Below, in pieces: positions 44,440 to 51,682 of a DNA stretch of 58,814 bases. The DNA lies in the IMG/VR virus record IMGVR_UViG_3300044679_000035, positions 1 to 58,814 of that record; one strand, written 5' to 3'. Within the stretch, counting starts at the first letter, position 1, and each line of letters begins with the position of its first letter. Below the pieces are notes generated by a model, which saw only the letters and a list, made by a program, of their open reading frames with translations, made no database searches and had not been told where the DNA came from. Made by a program: the position numbers and the translations under genes. The stretch is from a virus.

Positions 44440-45536
44440 GATTGAGCCGCGCTGCAGCCCTGCTCGCCGTCATCGGCATCATCATCGGTACCGGCACTCC
44501 CTGCGGGGCGCAGGTTCCGGGCGGCGGACTTTACCCGTTCGGGGCCATCACGCCGGGCGACTGCGCGGAATGGTATGGGCCTTGGCAGTTGGAGGACGCT
44601 GGCGGGGCCTGCGGCGGCAGCGGAGGTGGAAATGCCAATTTTGGCACGGCAACCGGCAATACCGCCAACGATGTCGTCACGATGTCGAACACGACAGTCG
44701 GCGTGAAGGACTCCGGCATCGCGGGCGCATCGCTTGGAACCTTTGCGACTGCAACCGGCAATACCGCCAACGATGCTGTCTGCATGTCGAATACGACGGT
44801 TGGCGTGAAGGATTGCGGTTCGGCGCTTGGAACCGCAGCTGCACAGAGTATAGGAACTTCTGGCAGTACGCTTTGCCTGCTGAACGCGAATTGCACGTTT
44901 GGCGGTACGGATAATTTCACAGGTACATTCGAGATAGGCGGCACTGCGCAGACCTTCCCCGGCAGCGGGCTCATCGCAGGCACCACGGATACGCAAACGC
45001 TCACAAATAAATCCATTGCCGGAAGTGAGATCAATTCCGGCGTGGTAGGGCAATCATACGGAGGGGCCGGGACTATAACAGGCGCCTTGAAAGGCAACGG
45101 CTCCGGCACTGTATCGCAGGCCGCGTGCGCCGATCTTTCAAACGCCGCGTCCGGATGCTCATCGACGAATGGGCCAATCGCCGCCGTCGAGTACGTCATC
45201 GATGGTGGTGGCTCTGCGATCACCACGGGGGTCAAGGGCTTCATTGAAGTTCCGTTTGCCTGCACGATCAACCGCGTGACGTTGATCGCTGACCAGACAG
45301 GTTCCATCGTGGTTGACATCTGGTCGAAGGCATATGCCTCGAACTCGCCGCCGACCGTGACAAACACGATCACGGCCTCCGATCTCCCCACGCTTTCCAG
45401 CGCGCAGACCTATCAGGATTCGACACTCACGGGCTGGACCACATCCATCGCGGCGGGGAACATCATCGGGTACAACGTCAACAGCGCCACGACCGTTACC
45501 CGCGTGACGGTTTCAATGAAATGCACCAAATCATGA
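44436..45536 (+). CDS. Secreted fibre-like protein with internal repeats
   Basis: 366 residues. Clear signal peptide (LLAVIGIIIGTGTPCGAQ). ATGNTAND-V-MSNTTVGVKD-G is repeated twice (period 34 residues); TLTNKSI and GALKGNGSG motifs are typical of phage tail fibres. The C-terminal domain (about 245-366) looks like a compact beta-sandwich. Together with the next gene it is a candidate receptor-binding part. Confidence 0.6.
   Translation: MRLSRAAALLAVIGIIIGTGTPCGAQVPGGGLYPFGAITPGDCAEWYGPWQLEDAGGACGGSGGGNANFGTATGNTANDVVTMSNTTVGVKDSGIAGASLGTFATATGNTANDAVCMSNTTVGVKDCGSALGTAAAQSIGTSGSTLCLLNANCTFGGTDNFTGTFEIGGTAQTFPGSGLIAGTTDTQTLTNKSIAGSEINSGVVGQSYGGAGTITGALKGNGSGTVSQAACADLSNAASGCSSTNGPIAAVEYVIDGGGSAITTGVKGFIEVPFACTINRVTLIADQTGSIVVDIWSKAYASNSPPTVTNTITASDLPTLSSAQTYQDSTLTGWTTSIAAGNIIGYNVNSATTVTRVTVSMKCTKS
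44649..44818 (+). repeat. Two copies of a 102-nt unit in the fibre gene
   Basis: Copies begin GCAACCGGCAATACCGCCAA at 44649 and 44751. Synonymous and a few amino-acid differences show they have diverged. Confidence 0.8.
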
Positions 45537-46291
45537 TGAGGCAGATAGCTTTTGCTCTTGCGTGCATTCTGTGCTTCGGACAAGAGGCGCAAGCATCATT
45601 GAGCATCACTGCCCTTGGGAAAGCACAAGGGGCCACCAGCGGCAGCAAGTTGATAATTACAACAGGAGCCGACTGCCCTGTTGGAAGTCTGATTGTAATT
45701 TTCACTGCTACGGCTGCCGTAACCAGCGATCTGTCGTCCGTGACGGATGAGGTAAGCAACTCTTATGCCACGCTGGACCCGCAGACCAATGCGGCGGGGG
45801 TCATATCGCTGCAATGGGCCGATGCCGCGCACACCACATCGGATTTGCCGAACGGCGATACGATTAGCGTGACTTTTACTACGAACATCGTACAGGAATT
45901 GGTCGCGGCCGTCTGCATCACCGGGGCAGCTACGTCGCCGCTTGATATTTCCGGAAAGACGGCAAACGGGGGAGCCACGGGAGCGACAACGGCACTGACA
46001 GTATCGTCCGGCACGCTTTCGACTGCCAATGAAGTAATCCTTGTAGGAACAGCACTCGGGGGCAATTCAGGGACTTTTTCTTGTTCGGGCAGCTGGACGA
46101 AAGAGGAGACCCAATCAACAGGGGGAAGCCCGACAGGTACTCTGGGCGGTCAGATCGTCTCTTCAACATCGTCCGTGTCGTCCACAGCGTGCAATACATG
46201 GGCGACGAGTCAGACATATATAGTAGACATGACTACGTGGAAAGCCGCGCCCCCGCAGACACCTCGGAACCAAGCGGTAATCTTGCAATAG
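45533..46291 (+). CDS. Secreted beta-rich protein, possible fibre part
   Basis: 252 residues from the first of two consecutive ATGs overlapping the previous stop; an ATG 12 bases upstream is also possible. Signal peptide MRQIAFALACILCFGQEAQA; then a low-charge Thr/Ser/Ala-rich beta protein (AVTSDLSSVTDEVSNSYATL; LSTANEVILVGTALGGNSGTF) resembling surface or fibre domains. No family named. Confidence 0.55.
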   Translation: MMRQIAFALACILCFGQEAQASLSITALGKAQGATSGSKLIITTGADCPVGSLIVIFTATAAVTSDLSSVTDEVSNSYATLDPQTNAAGVISLQWADAAHTTSDLPNGDTISVTFTTNIVQELVAAVCITGAATSPLDISGKTANGGATGATTALTVSSGTLSTANEVILVGTALGGNSGTFSCSGSWTKEETQSTGGSPTGTLGGQIVSSTSSVSSTACNTWATSQTYIVDMTTWKAAPPQTPRNQAVILQ

Positions 46292-46300
46292 GAGACTAAC

Positions 46301-46480
46301 ATGGAAAAGACTCAAATCTATTCGTGGAACGATCTCAAGGCGTTCATCGACACGCTGCACGAGGGCGTCCGGAACACGCAGGTACAGGCAACCCTCAGCG
46401 GCAGCGGGGAGCAGCTGTACGCCGTGACGGGTGCGGCGCTTGTCGATGGCGGCGCGCCGGCGATTCAGGTGAACAGTTGA
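46301..46480 (+). CDS. Small hypothetical protein, 59 residues
   Basis: Strong TAGGAG ribosome site. MEKTQIYSWNDLKAFIDTLHEG... ends in a beta-like AVTGAALVDGGAPAIQVNS. Stops two bases before the lysozyme-like gene. No family recognised. Confidence 0.65.
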   Translation: MEKTQIYSWNDLKAFIDTLHEGVRNTQVQATLSGSGEQLYAVTGAALVDGGAPAIQVNS

Positions 46481-46481
46481 C

Positions 46482-46949
46482 GTGTACGACGCCGCACAGC
46501 TTCTGTCGGATGTGAAAGCCGCAGAAATTCTCCGCGACAAGAACGGAGATTTCTGCGGTCTCGCCTATGACGACGCGACCGGCAAGCTCATCAAGCCCGG
46601 CATGCTGGTCAAGGGCCACGTCACCGCAGGATACGGGATTGCGCTCGATGTGGACCCCCTCACCGAGCCAGAGGCGTCATTCCTGCTGACAAATCGCCTC
46701 CAAGCCCATGCGGCGGCTACGCTGGCGAAAATGCCGTGGGTCGGCAATTTGTCGGACGCGCGGCAGCGGGCCGTGATCGAACTGTCCTTCAATCTCGGCG
46801 ACGGGGGGCTGCAGGCTTTCGACACGTTCCTGAGCCTCCTTCGCCAAGGTCAATTCGATGCCGCGGCGGACGATCTGGCCGGCACGAAATGGGCAAAGCA
46901 GACAAAGGACAGGGCGGCGCGCATCGTCGCGCAGATCCGCAACGGGTGA
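46482..46949 (+). CDS. GH24-type lysozyme (endolysin) with altered active site
   Basis: 155 residues from GTG. YDDATGKLIKPGMLVKGHVTAGYG (29-52), LPWVGNLSDARQRAV-like core, ELSFNLG and KWAKQTKDRAARI match phage GH24 lysozymes, which cut peptidoglycan at lysis. The Asp (D31) and Thr (T48) equivalents are present, but the catalytic Glu expected seven residues before Y29 is missing: the stretch reads RDKNGDFCGLAYDD, with one extra residue. Activity is therefore doubtful. No secretion signal, so it would rely on the holin. Confidence 0.78.
   Translation: MYDAAQLLSDVKAAEILRDKNGDFCGLAYDDATGKLIKPGMLVKGHVTAGYGIALDVDPLTEPEASFLLTNRLQAHAAATLAKMPWVGNLSDARQRAVIELSFNLGDGGLQAFDTFLSLLRQGQFDAAADDLAGTKWAKQTKDRAARIVAQIRNG
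46519..46558. repeat. Quasi-palindrome in the lysozyme gene
   Basis: Arms 46519-46534 and 46544-46558 form a 15-bp stem with one bulged base around a 9-nt loop. It covers codons 13-26, where the catalytic Glu should be. Confidence 0.85.
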
Positions 46950-47030
46950 GATGCTCGGCGTCCCGATCGGTGCTATGAACGTTTCCTGATTCGGCGCACC
47001 ATCCGGCGCGACCCCACGAAAGGATTTCCC

Positions 47031-47621
47031 ATGTCTCAGCAGGGCGGCACTGGCCTCGGCCAGGTCATTCTTAACGATCTACAGAAAGCGGGCGGCTGGC
47101 TCGAGAACGAAGCCTCGCAGTTCGGCCTCGCCGCATGGAACGGCGTCAAGGCGCTGTTCCAGAACATCAAGGCCAAAACCTATCTGGACCTCAAGGCGCT
47201 CGTTCAGGAAGCCAGCGCCGACGAAAACAGCGGCATGGGCGTCGAGGCGACCGTCGCCGATGTCCTCACCCTGGCCGCGCAGAAGGGCATGAGCGAGGTC
47301 GCGCAGATCCCGGGCGAGGCTCTGACGGCGGCGATCGCGCTCTGCCGGCAGGAACTCGGGCTCGGCAAAGCAAAGGGCACCGCGGCCGTTTCGACTTCGA
47401 AGATCACGGCGACCAAAGGCGTCTTGTCGGAAGCTGAAGCCAGGTTCATCTCGGGCAGGATTTCCGGCTATCTGAGCGACATCGCGACCGGCAAGCTTTC
47501 GGCGGATGCCGCGGCGCAGTCCATCATCACCGCCGGCGCCGCAGAGACGCCGCCGCTTCTCCAGAAAATTCCCATCGCGACGGTTGTTGACATTCTGCAC
47601 GTCGGGGCGGAGACTGCCTGA
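47031..47621 (+). CDS. Hypothetical protein of the lysis region
   Basis: 196 residues, Ala-rich and helical; no signal or membrane segment. LSEAEARFISGRISGYLSDIATGKLSADAAAQSIITAG could pack against a membrane or virion. Ribosome site GAAAGGA. Followed by a terminator, so it is the last gene of the late operon. Role unknown. Confidence 0.6.
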   Translation: MSQQGGTGLGQVILNDLQKAGGWLENEASQFGLAAWNGVKALFQNIKAKTYLDLKALVQEASADENSGMGVEATVADVLTLAAQKGMSEVAQIPGEALTAAIALCRQELGLGKAKGTAAVSTSKITATKGVLSEAEARFISGRISGYLSDIATGKLSADAAAQSIITAGAAETPPLLQKIPIATVVDILHVGAETA

Positions 47622-47663
47622 GTCCGCAAGGACTGGGGTCCCCACCCCCCATGAAGAAGAGCT

Positions 47664-47700
47664 GAGCGCGCGGGCCTTGACAGCCAGCGCGCTCTTTTTT
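47664..47700 (+). terminator. Intrinsic terminator of the late operon
   Basis: Perfect 8-bp stem GAGCGCGC/GCGCGCTC, 15-nt loop, six T. Lies between the hypothetical gene and the holin gene. Confidence 0.8.
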
Positions 47701-47737
47701 GTGCATAATCGGGGGGTGATTCGCCGAAGGGGTCGCC

Positions 47738-48139
47738 GTGCTGAACCTGATCCGCGCGCTACTTCCGAATCCTTGGGTTCGGGCACAGCTTCTGAACGGT
47801 CTGCGCCTGCTCGGGGCGGCGGCTTCCGGATTTGCCATCAAATGGTTGATTGCTCACGGCGTTGCGGATGGCGATGCGGCGGCGATCGGCGCCGCGCTCG
47901 CGGCGCTGATCTTGGGGGGAGGCTCGGCACTATATGGGATACTCGACGTCAACGGCGTCGACAAGCAGCAGAAGCAGGCGGTGGCGAACACGGCGCACAC
48001 CGTGGCCAGCGGGATCGAATCGGGGGCCGTGACTGCGCCCGCCATCGCTTCGCAAGCCAGCGCGGCTTTGGCGCTCGGCAACGGGGCATCGAAGCGGCTT
48101 GCCTCGACGATTGCGGCGCTCAAGGCGGATGCGGCGTGA
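47738..48139 (+). CDS. Holin (Pam3 gp28-like)
   Basis: 133 residues from GTG. Two likely membrane segments (LRLLGAAASGFAIKWLIAHG and AAIGAALAALILGGGSALYG) with a short DGD turn, then a soluble Ala-rich tail. The pattern HG-AD-D...G---A--G resembles the Pam3-gp28-type holin family. Forms the inner-membrane lesion that frees the endolysin. Confidence 0.65.
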   Translation: MLNLIRALLPNPWVRAQLLNGLRLLGAAASGFAIKWLIAHGVADGDAAAIGAALAALILGGGSALYGILDVNGVDKQQKQAVANTAHTVASGIESGAVTAPAIASQASAALALGNGASKRLASTIAALKADAA

Positions 48140-48153
48140 AGGCTGGTTAATTT

Positions 48154-48399
48154 ATGCGCAAATCTACAAATCCCGCAATTCTGGGAATTTTCTCAACGGC
48201 CATCCTTGTCGGCTGCGCGTCAACGCCGCCGTCGACACCATGCGAGCCGCTGAAAACTGTCCTACCGCACACATCGCTTGAGCAGTCCGCGCTCGCGGAC
48301 GAACTGGCGGAAGACGGGCCAGAAAGCCAATTATGGCTGGAAGAGTATACTGGGCTCCGCGCGGCGGGCGCCGTCGTCTGCCCGGCACCGGAAAAGTGA
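48154..48399 (+). CDS. Small lipoprotein, probable outer-membrane spanin (Rz1-like)
   Basis: 81 residues with signal peptide and lipobox ILVGC (Cys at about 21). The mature part is short and Pro-containing (ASTPPSTPCEPLKTVLPHTSLEQSALADEL). Size, lipobox and position after the holin suit an o-spanin acting with an inner-membrane partner, perhaps one of the next membrane genes. Confidence 0.6.
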   Translation: MRKSTNPAILGIFSTAILVGCASTPPSTPCEPLKTVLPHTSLEQSALADELAEDGPESQLWLEEYTGLRAAGAVVCPAPEK

Positions 48400-48406
48400 G
48401 ATAACC

Positions 48407-48682
48407 ATGAGCTACACCCTCCGAGACGCATGGCGTGATTTCATCAGCGCCCTTACCGGCATCCATCCGGAACTCGAAAAGCATGTCGAGGCAGCCGAGC
48501 CGGTCACCGCCATTCCGGAGATACCGCTGCCGGGCAAGCCGGTCATCAGGGTATTCCTACCGTCCGATCCGAAGCCCGTGCAGGGCCGCAAGCGGAAGGC
48601 GCCGGCACCGGTGAAGGCCAAGCGGAAAGCCAGGGGCCTGGGACTGCGTACGAAAGGTCAGCCCGGCAAGCGCAGGCCATAG
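48407..48682 (+). CDS. Basic Pro/Lys-rich hypothetical protein
   Basis: 91 residues from the ATG after GAGATAACC. N-terminal helix (LRDAWRDFISALTGIHPELEKHVEAAEP), Pro-rich middle, then a strongly basic tail (KRKAPAPVKAKRKARGLGLR). Function unknown. Confidence 0.6.
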   Translation: MSYTLRDAWRDFISALTGIHPELEKHVEAAEPVTAIPEIPLPGKPVIRVFLPSDPKPVQGRKRKAPAPVKAKRKARGLGLRTKGQPGKRRP

Positions 48683-48701
48683 GCTTAAGCGTGGGGCGGC
48701 G

Positions 48702-48968
48702 ATGGATTACGTTGGCACCATAAACGCAATCGAGGCGACAGTGCGCCCGATGATCGAACTCGGGACACTGGCCGTTTCCTGCTACGTCGCTTGGAGCACA
48801 AGCCGTAACGCGAGCAAGATCAACAAGATCGAAATCTCCGTCGACGGCGTGCTGCATTCCCTGGCGGCCGCGAACAGGCGTGCCGACCATGCGGAAGGCC
48901 ACATGGAAGGCCAGCGGGCCGAACAGGAGCGTCAGGCGGCGGATCCGAGGAATGGGGATTTGCGGTGA
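48702..48968 (+). CDS. Small membrane-anchored protein
   Basis: 88 residues: N-terminal membrane segment (MIELGTLAVSCYVAWSTS) and a polar helical C-terminus rich in Glu/Gln/Arg. Topology suits an inner-membrane spanin or holin accessory. Overlaps the next GTG start by 4 bp. Confidence 0.55.
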   Translation: MDYVGTINAIEATVRPMIELGTLAVSCYVAWSTSRNASKINKIEISVDGVLHSLAAANRRADHAEGHMEGQRAEQERQAADPRNGDLR

Positions 48969-49174
48969 GCGACCCGCACAACGGGCATCGGCGCTGTGAC
49001 GCTCTGGAGCGCCGCCAACGCGAGCAAGACGCCGCAATCGCCAAGCTCCGAGAGGACATGATAAAGGAAATCGAGAGCCTGACGCGGACGTTCGAGCAGG
49101 CGCTGCAGTCGAGAAATCGCGTCATTCAGGATCACGAACGCAGGCTCAAGCGTTTAGAGGATGGGGGGACATAG
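48965..49174 (+). CDS. Small coiled-coil protein
   Basis: 69 residues from GTG, one long charged helix (LERRQREQDAAIAKLREDMIKEIESLTRTFEQAL). Could pair with the coiled coil of either membrane neighbour. Its stop overlaps the next start. Confidence 0.55.
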   Translation: MSDPHNGHRRCDALERRQREQDAAIAKLREDMIKEIESLTRTFEQALQSRNRVIQDHERRLKRLEDGGT

Positions 49175-49500
49175 TGGCCGACCAGACAGCATCACAGAAA
49201 GTAGGCGCCTTCATGGCGAACGGCGGCGGCGCAATTACTTTCCGACTAATTGCGACCGCGCTCGGAATGATTACGCTCGGGCTGGTCACCTACGAGGGTG
49301 AGCGGATGAATAATCACCTCGACGCGATCACCGACAAGGCGCTATCCGATTCGGCGCGCATTGATGTCCACGCCCAGCGCCTTGACACTCTGGATGCCGG
49401 TCAACTGAGGTTGTGGACAGCGGTTCACGGGAATGGCGTCACGCTGCAGGACCACGAGCATCGGATAACCGTGCTTGAGGCGACGGAGCCGAGGCGGTGA
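49174..49500 (+). CDS. Membrane protein with coiled-coil tail
   Basis: 108 residues from GTG: membrane segment ITFRLIATALGMITLGLVTY (about 20-39) and a heptad-like C-terminus (LDTLDAGQLRLWTAVHGNGVTLQDHEHRITVLE). Resembles XhlA/holin-associated phage proteins. Last plus-strand gene; its stop lies 13 nt from the convergent minus-strand block, with no terminator visible between. Confidence 0.6.
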   Translation: MADQTASQKVGAFMANGGGAITFRLIATALGMITLGLVTYEGERMNNHLDAITDKALSDSARIDVHAQRLDTLDAGQLRLWTAVHGNGVTLQDHEHRITVLEATEPRR

Positions 49501-49513
49501 GTGATGTCGAACT

Positions 49514-49789
49514 TCATCGCCGACAATCCTGCGGGTCGTCGGGGTCTTCCTTCGGGGCATTTCGCCACCAGACCGTGCATTTTTTCGTGTTGTCGAAGTC
49601 CGATTCGACCCTGTGCATTTCCTCAAGCTGAGCGAGCAGCCGGATCACGTTCATGTAATCGTTCGACGGCTCGTAAAGCGGCCCGCAATCGATCCGCAGG
49701 CCCTCCGCGATTTCGCGCGACGACATCCTTTGCCCGTCGTAACTTTCGAGAAGCGCGATCGTGCGATGCCAGAGCAGGTAAGCCGTCAT
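49514..49789 (-). CDS. Small hypothetical protein, possibly winged-helix
   Basis: 91 residues. LESYDGQRMSSREIAEGLRIDCGPLYEPSNDYMNVIRLLAQLEEMHRVES reads like a winged helix-turn-helix (recognition helix, then wing). Last gene of the minus-strand operon. Could regulate early genes; unproven. Confidence 0.55.
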   Translation of the reverse strand: MTAYLLWHRTIALLESYDGQRMSSREIAEGLRIDCGPLYEPSNDYMNVIRLLAQLEEMHRVESDFDNTKKCTVWWRNAPKEDPDDPQDCRR

Positions 49790-50253
49790 GTGCCGTCACC
49801 AGGCAGCAGCGCGCGGGCGCGGCGCAGGTCGCCAACGGTGTACGAGGCTTCGTAATCGTCCTCAAAGCCTTGTATTTGCGGGGTGTAATCGTCTGGCACG
49901 GATGTATCGTCATAGCATGCAGCCTCGCGCGCAAACGGCTTCAGCCCCGCTCTCAGCGCCCGAATCTCCGCTGCGAGCCGCTGGACGGTGGCGGGATTGG
50001 CGGCGGCGATGAAGGCGGCATTGGCCTCTGCTTTGGAATAATCCTCCGCATCCATTTCTGTCGGAGCGAGGGTTGCCCATGCAATCAGTCCGTTGCTCGC
50101 GCCACGACCTATTTCGCCAGGCCATGCTATGACCCCAACGCCATCTTCCGGTGCCGAATGATTTTGCGCTTCCCAGTGAAGCGGCGTCGCCTTCCCCGCC
50201 AGCGCATCGAGCGCGTCGAGTTCGGCGGATGGAATTGGTGTGCGGTCGGTCAT
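49786..50253 (-). CDS. Hypothetical early protein, Ea22-like
   Basis: 155 residues from the ATG at 50253 (upstream in-frame codons overlap the next gene). PATVQRLAAEIRALRAGL with IAAANPATV resembles the Ead/Ea22 class of phage early proteins, whose role is unknown. Overlaps its downstream neighbour by 4 bp. Confidence 0.6.
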   Translation of the reverse strand: MTDRTPIPSAELDALDALAGKATPLHWEAQNHSAPEDGVGVIAWPGEIGRGASNGLIAWATLAPTEMDAEDYSKAEANAAFIAAANPATVQRLAAEIRALRAGLKPFAREAACYDDTSVPDDYTPQIQGFEDDYEASYTVGDLRRARALLPGDGT

Positions 50254-50258
50254 GGCTC

Positions 50259-50723
50259 TCACCACTCCATGATGGTCAAAGGTTTGTCGTCCGGCGATCC
50301 GCCAATCGCAAGATGTCTGGCAAGCGCCGCCTCGCAAGCCTCTGCGGCGGCCATCTCTTCTTCATCATCCGGCCGTGGCGGGTGCTCGCGCCAATAGTCC
50401 GCACACTCCTGGTAGGACGGCGTGCATTTTTCGCAGATGTAGCAACTGTCAAGTGTGGTCATGTATTTGTCGCCGTGCTTGATCGGCTTGCCGCAACTTT
50501 CACAGATGAAATGGTCATCATACGGCGGCGGTTGATAGCCTGCTATCCGCAATGCAGCTTCAAGGTCGTCCGAGAATTCCGGGTCAACGTCGCGCCGACG
50601 CTGTGCGTATTGCCATAACAGGTCTTGCGCCATCGTGTCTTTGACGCTCAGCGGAACCTTGCCTCGCGGTGTTGTCGGATATTTGTCGGACTGAAATTCT
50701 CCGTTGATTAGATGCGTACTCAT
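50259..50723 (-). CDS. Early protein with zinc-ribbon motif
   Basis: 154 residues. HFICESCGKPIKHGDKYMTT... CYICEKC gives a two-knuckle zinc site (about 98-123) flanked by helical acidic parts. Its ATG lies in a repeated gene-junction sequence and overlaps the upstream stop. Confidence 0.6.
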   Translation of the reverse strand: MSTHLINGEFQSDKYPTTPRGKVPLSVKDTMAQDLLWQYAQRRRDVDPEFSDDLEAALRIAGYQPPPYDDHFICESCGKPIKHGDKYMTTLDSCYICEKCTPSYQECADYWREHPPRPDDEEEMAAAEACEAALARHLAIGGSPDDKPLTIMEW

Positions 50724-50962
50724 TTTCTCTCGCTCTCCGGCTTCGGATTGGCTTTGTTCCATCGCTCGCGCAGCTTGAACCATTCTTTATCATCATCCAG
50801 CTTTGGATATGGCTTTAGCGCCGCACAAATAAATCCGTTAGTCGCTGTGCAATCTGTAGACTGCGCGTGATCGATGTAGTGCGACACGCCTATTTTGCCG
50901 TTCACGCGCAGCCTAGTTGCGCCCATGCGAACGTCGTCGCCGCAACTAATGCACCTATTCAT
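50720..50962 (-). CDS. Small Cys-containing early protein
   Basis: 80 residues. MNRCISCGDDVRMGATRLRV starts with a CxxC knuckle; the C-terminus is PKPESERK, nearly the same as in the next upstream gene. Flanked on both sides by the junction repeat. Confidence 0.55.
   Translation of the reverse strand: MNRCISCGDDVRMGATRLRVNGKIGVSHYIDHAQSTDCTATNGFICAALKPYPKLDDDKEWFKLRERWNKANPKPESERK
50721..50747 (-). repeat. Gene-junction repeat, copy 3
   Basis: Read leftward: AAGCCGGAGAGCGAGAGAAA just before the ATG at 50723; encodes PKPESERK of the upstream gene and supplies GGAGAG as ribosome site. Confidence 0.7.
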
Positions 50963-51120
50963 TTCTCGCTCTCCGGCTTCGGGGGTGATGGGAACGCGAC
51001 ACGTATATAATCGTCTCGCGTCCATTCATGTGGCTCGGGGTGGCCGTCCGGCAGCATACAGGTTGTCGAACAACCATCCTCCGTACATGGCCCAGATTCC
51101 CAGCAATGCAGTTCGTTCAT
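50959..51120 (-). CDS. Very small Cys-rich protein
   Basis: 53 residues with five Cys (MNELHCWESGPCTEDGCSTTC...) and C-terminus PSPPKPESEK. Candidate metal-binding or disulfide-rich peptide. Sits between two copies of the junction repeat. Confidence 0.5.
   Translation of the reverse strand: MNELHCWESGPCTEDGCSTTCMLPDGHPEPHEWTRDDYIRVAFPSPPKPESEK
50960..50992 (-). repeat. Gene-junction repeat, copy 2
   Basis: 33 nt matching 51118-51150 with a handful of substitutions; includes the end of one gene (PKPESEK), the ribosome site and the next ATG. Confidence 0.75.
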
Positions 51121-51449
51121 TTTCCGCTTTCCGGCTTTTGGGGTGATGGGGCGGATGCAGCCGAAAGCAGGTCCAGAAATTCCTGTCGCGCCTTGTCTGA
51201 CGCATCCCATATCTCGCGCAGTCTCTTGTCGCTCCGTAGCCACACCGACTCCGATTGCCACGCGTGGGCATGGGTGCGCTCGAATTTCGTAAACGCGGCC
51301 CCGAGTGGCGTGGCTCGGAACACTCTGTCGCGCTCCTGCAAGCGAAAAATCTCATCGTCGCTCATTCCATGCTTTCTTTCGCAGGTATTTCCCGAAACCC
51401 AAGAGCAATCTTCATGCCCGCATACCGTGCAATGCGTTCCCCACGTCAT
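51117..51449 (-). CDS. Hypothetical early protein, Cys-containing N-terminus
   Basis: 110 residues. N-terminal CTVCGHEDCSWVSGNTC could bind zinc; helical middle; C-terminus PSPQKPESGK, the tag repeated in the next two genes. 4-bp overlaps with both neighbours. Confidence 0.55.
   Translation of the reverse strand: MTWGTHCTVCGHEDCSWVSGNTCERKHGMSDDEIFRLQERDRVFRATPLGAAFTKFERTHAHAWQSESVWLRSDKRLREIWDASDKARQEFLDLLSAASAPSPQKPESGK
51118..51150 (-). repeat. Gene-junction repeat, copy 1
   Basis: Includes the end of the 51117 gene (KPESGK) and the ATG at 51120; see copies at 50960 and 50721. Confidence 0.75.
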
Positions 51450-51682
51450 TCCGCACCCCCCGCTATTTCGGCTTCGCGCGCCAAGACAGCCAGCGACCGC
51501 GCGATGCTCATTGTTATCTCCGACTCGAGTTCGGCTTCGTTGATGGTCGCATCGCTGCCAGCGTGAAGGCATGATCGCGGAATCCATACGTCAGTGCTGG
51601 CGGTTTCGTCGGTCGCGACGCAAATAGCCTTCTTGGTGCGCCGCACAAGGATGACCGACACGGTGACATATTCGTCGCTCAT
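51446..51682 (-). CDS. Hypothetical early protein
   Basis: 78 residues from the ATG at 51682. Beta-rich start (YVTVSVILVRRTKKAICVATDE) and acidic C-terminal helix. Directly after the RecT gene with a 4-bp overlap. Unknown role. Confidence 0.55.
   Translation of the reverse strand: MSDEYVTVSVILVRRTKKAICVATDETASTDVWIPRSCLHAGSDATINEAELESEITMSIARSLAVLAREAEIAGGAE

Noticed and set aside
47677-47709. Promoter for the holin gene (TTGACA plus CATAAT)
   Set aside because: The spacer is 21 nt and the -35 box lies in the terminator loop; too weak to call.
49501-50397. 298-codon plus-strand frame
   Set aside because: It is opposite three well-supported minus-strand genes with ribosome sites and overlapping starts, and its composition is Arg/Cys-rich noise.
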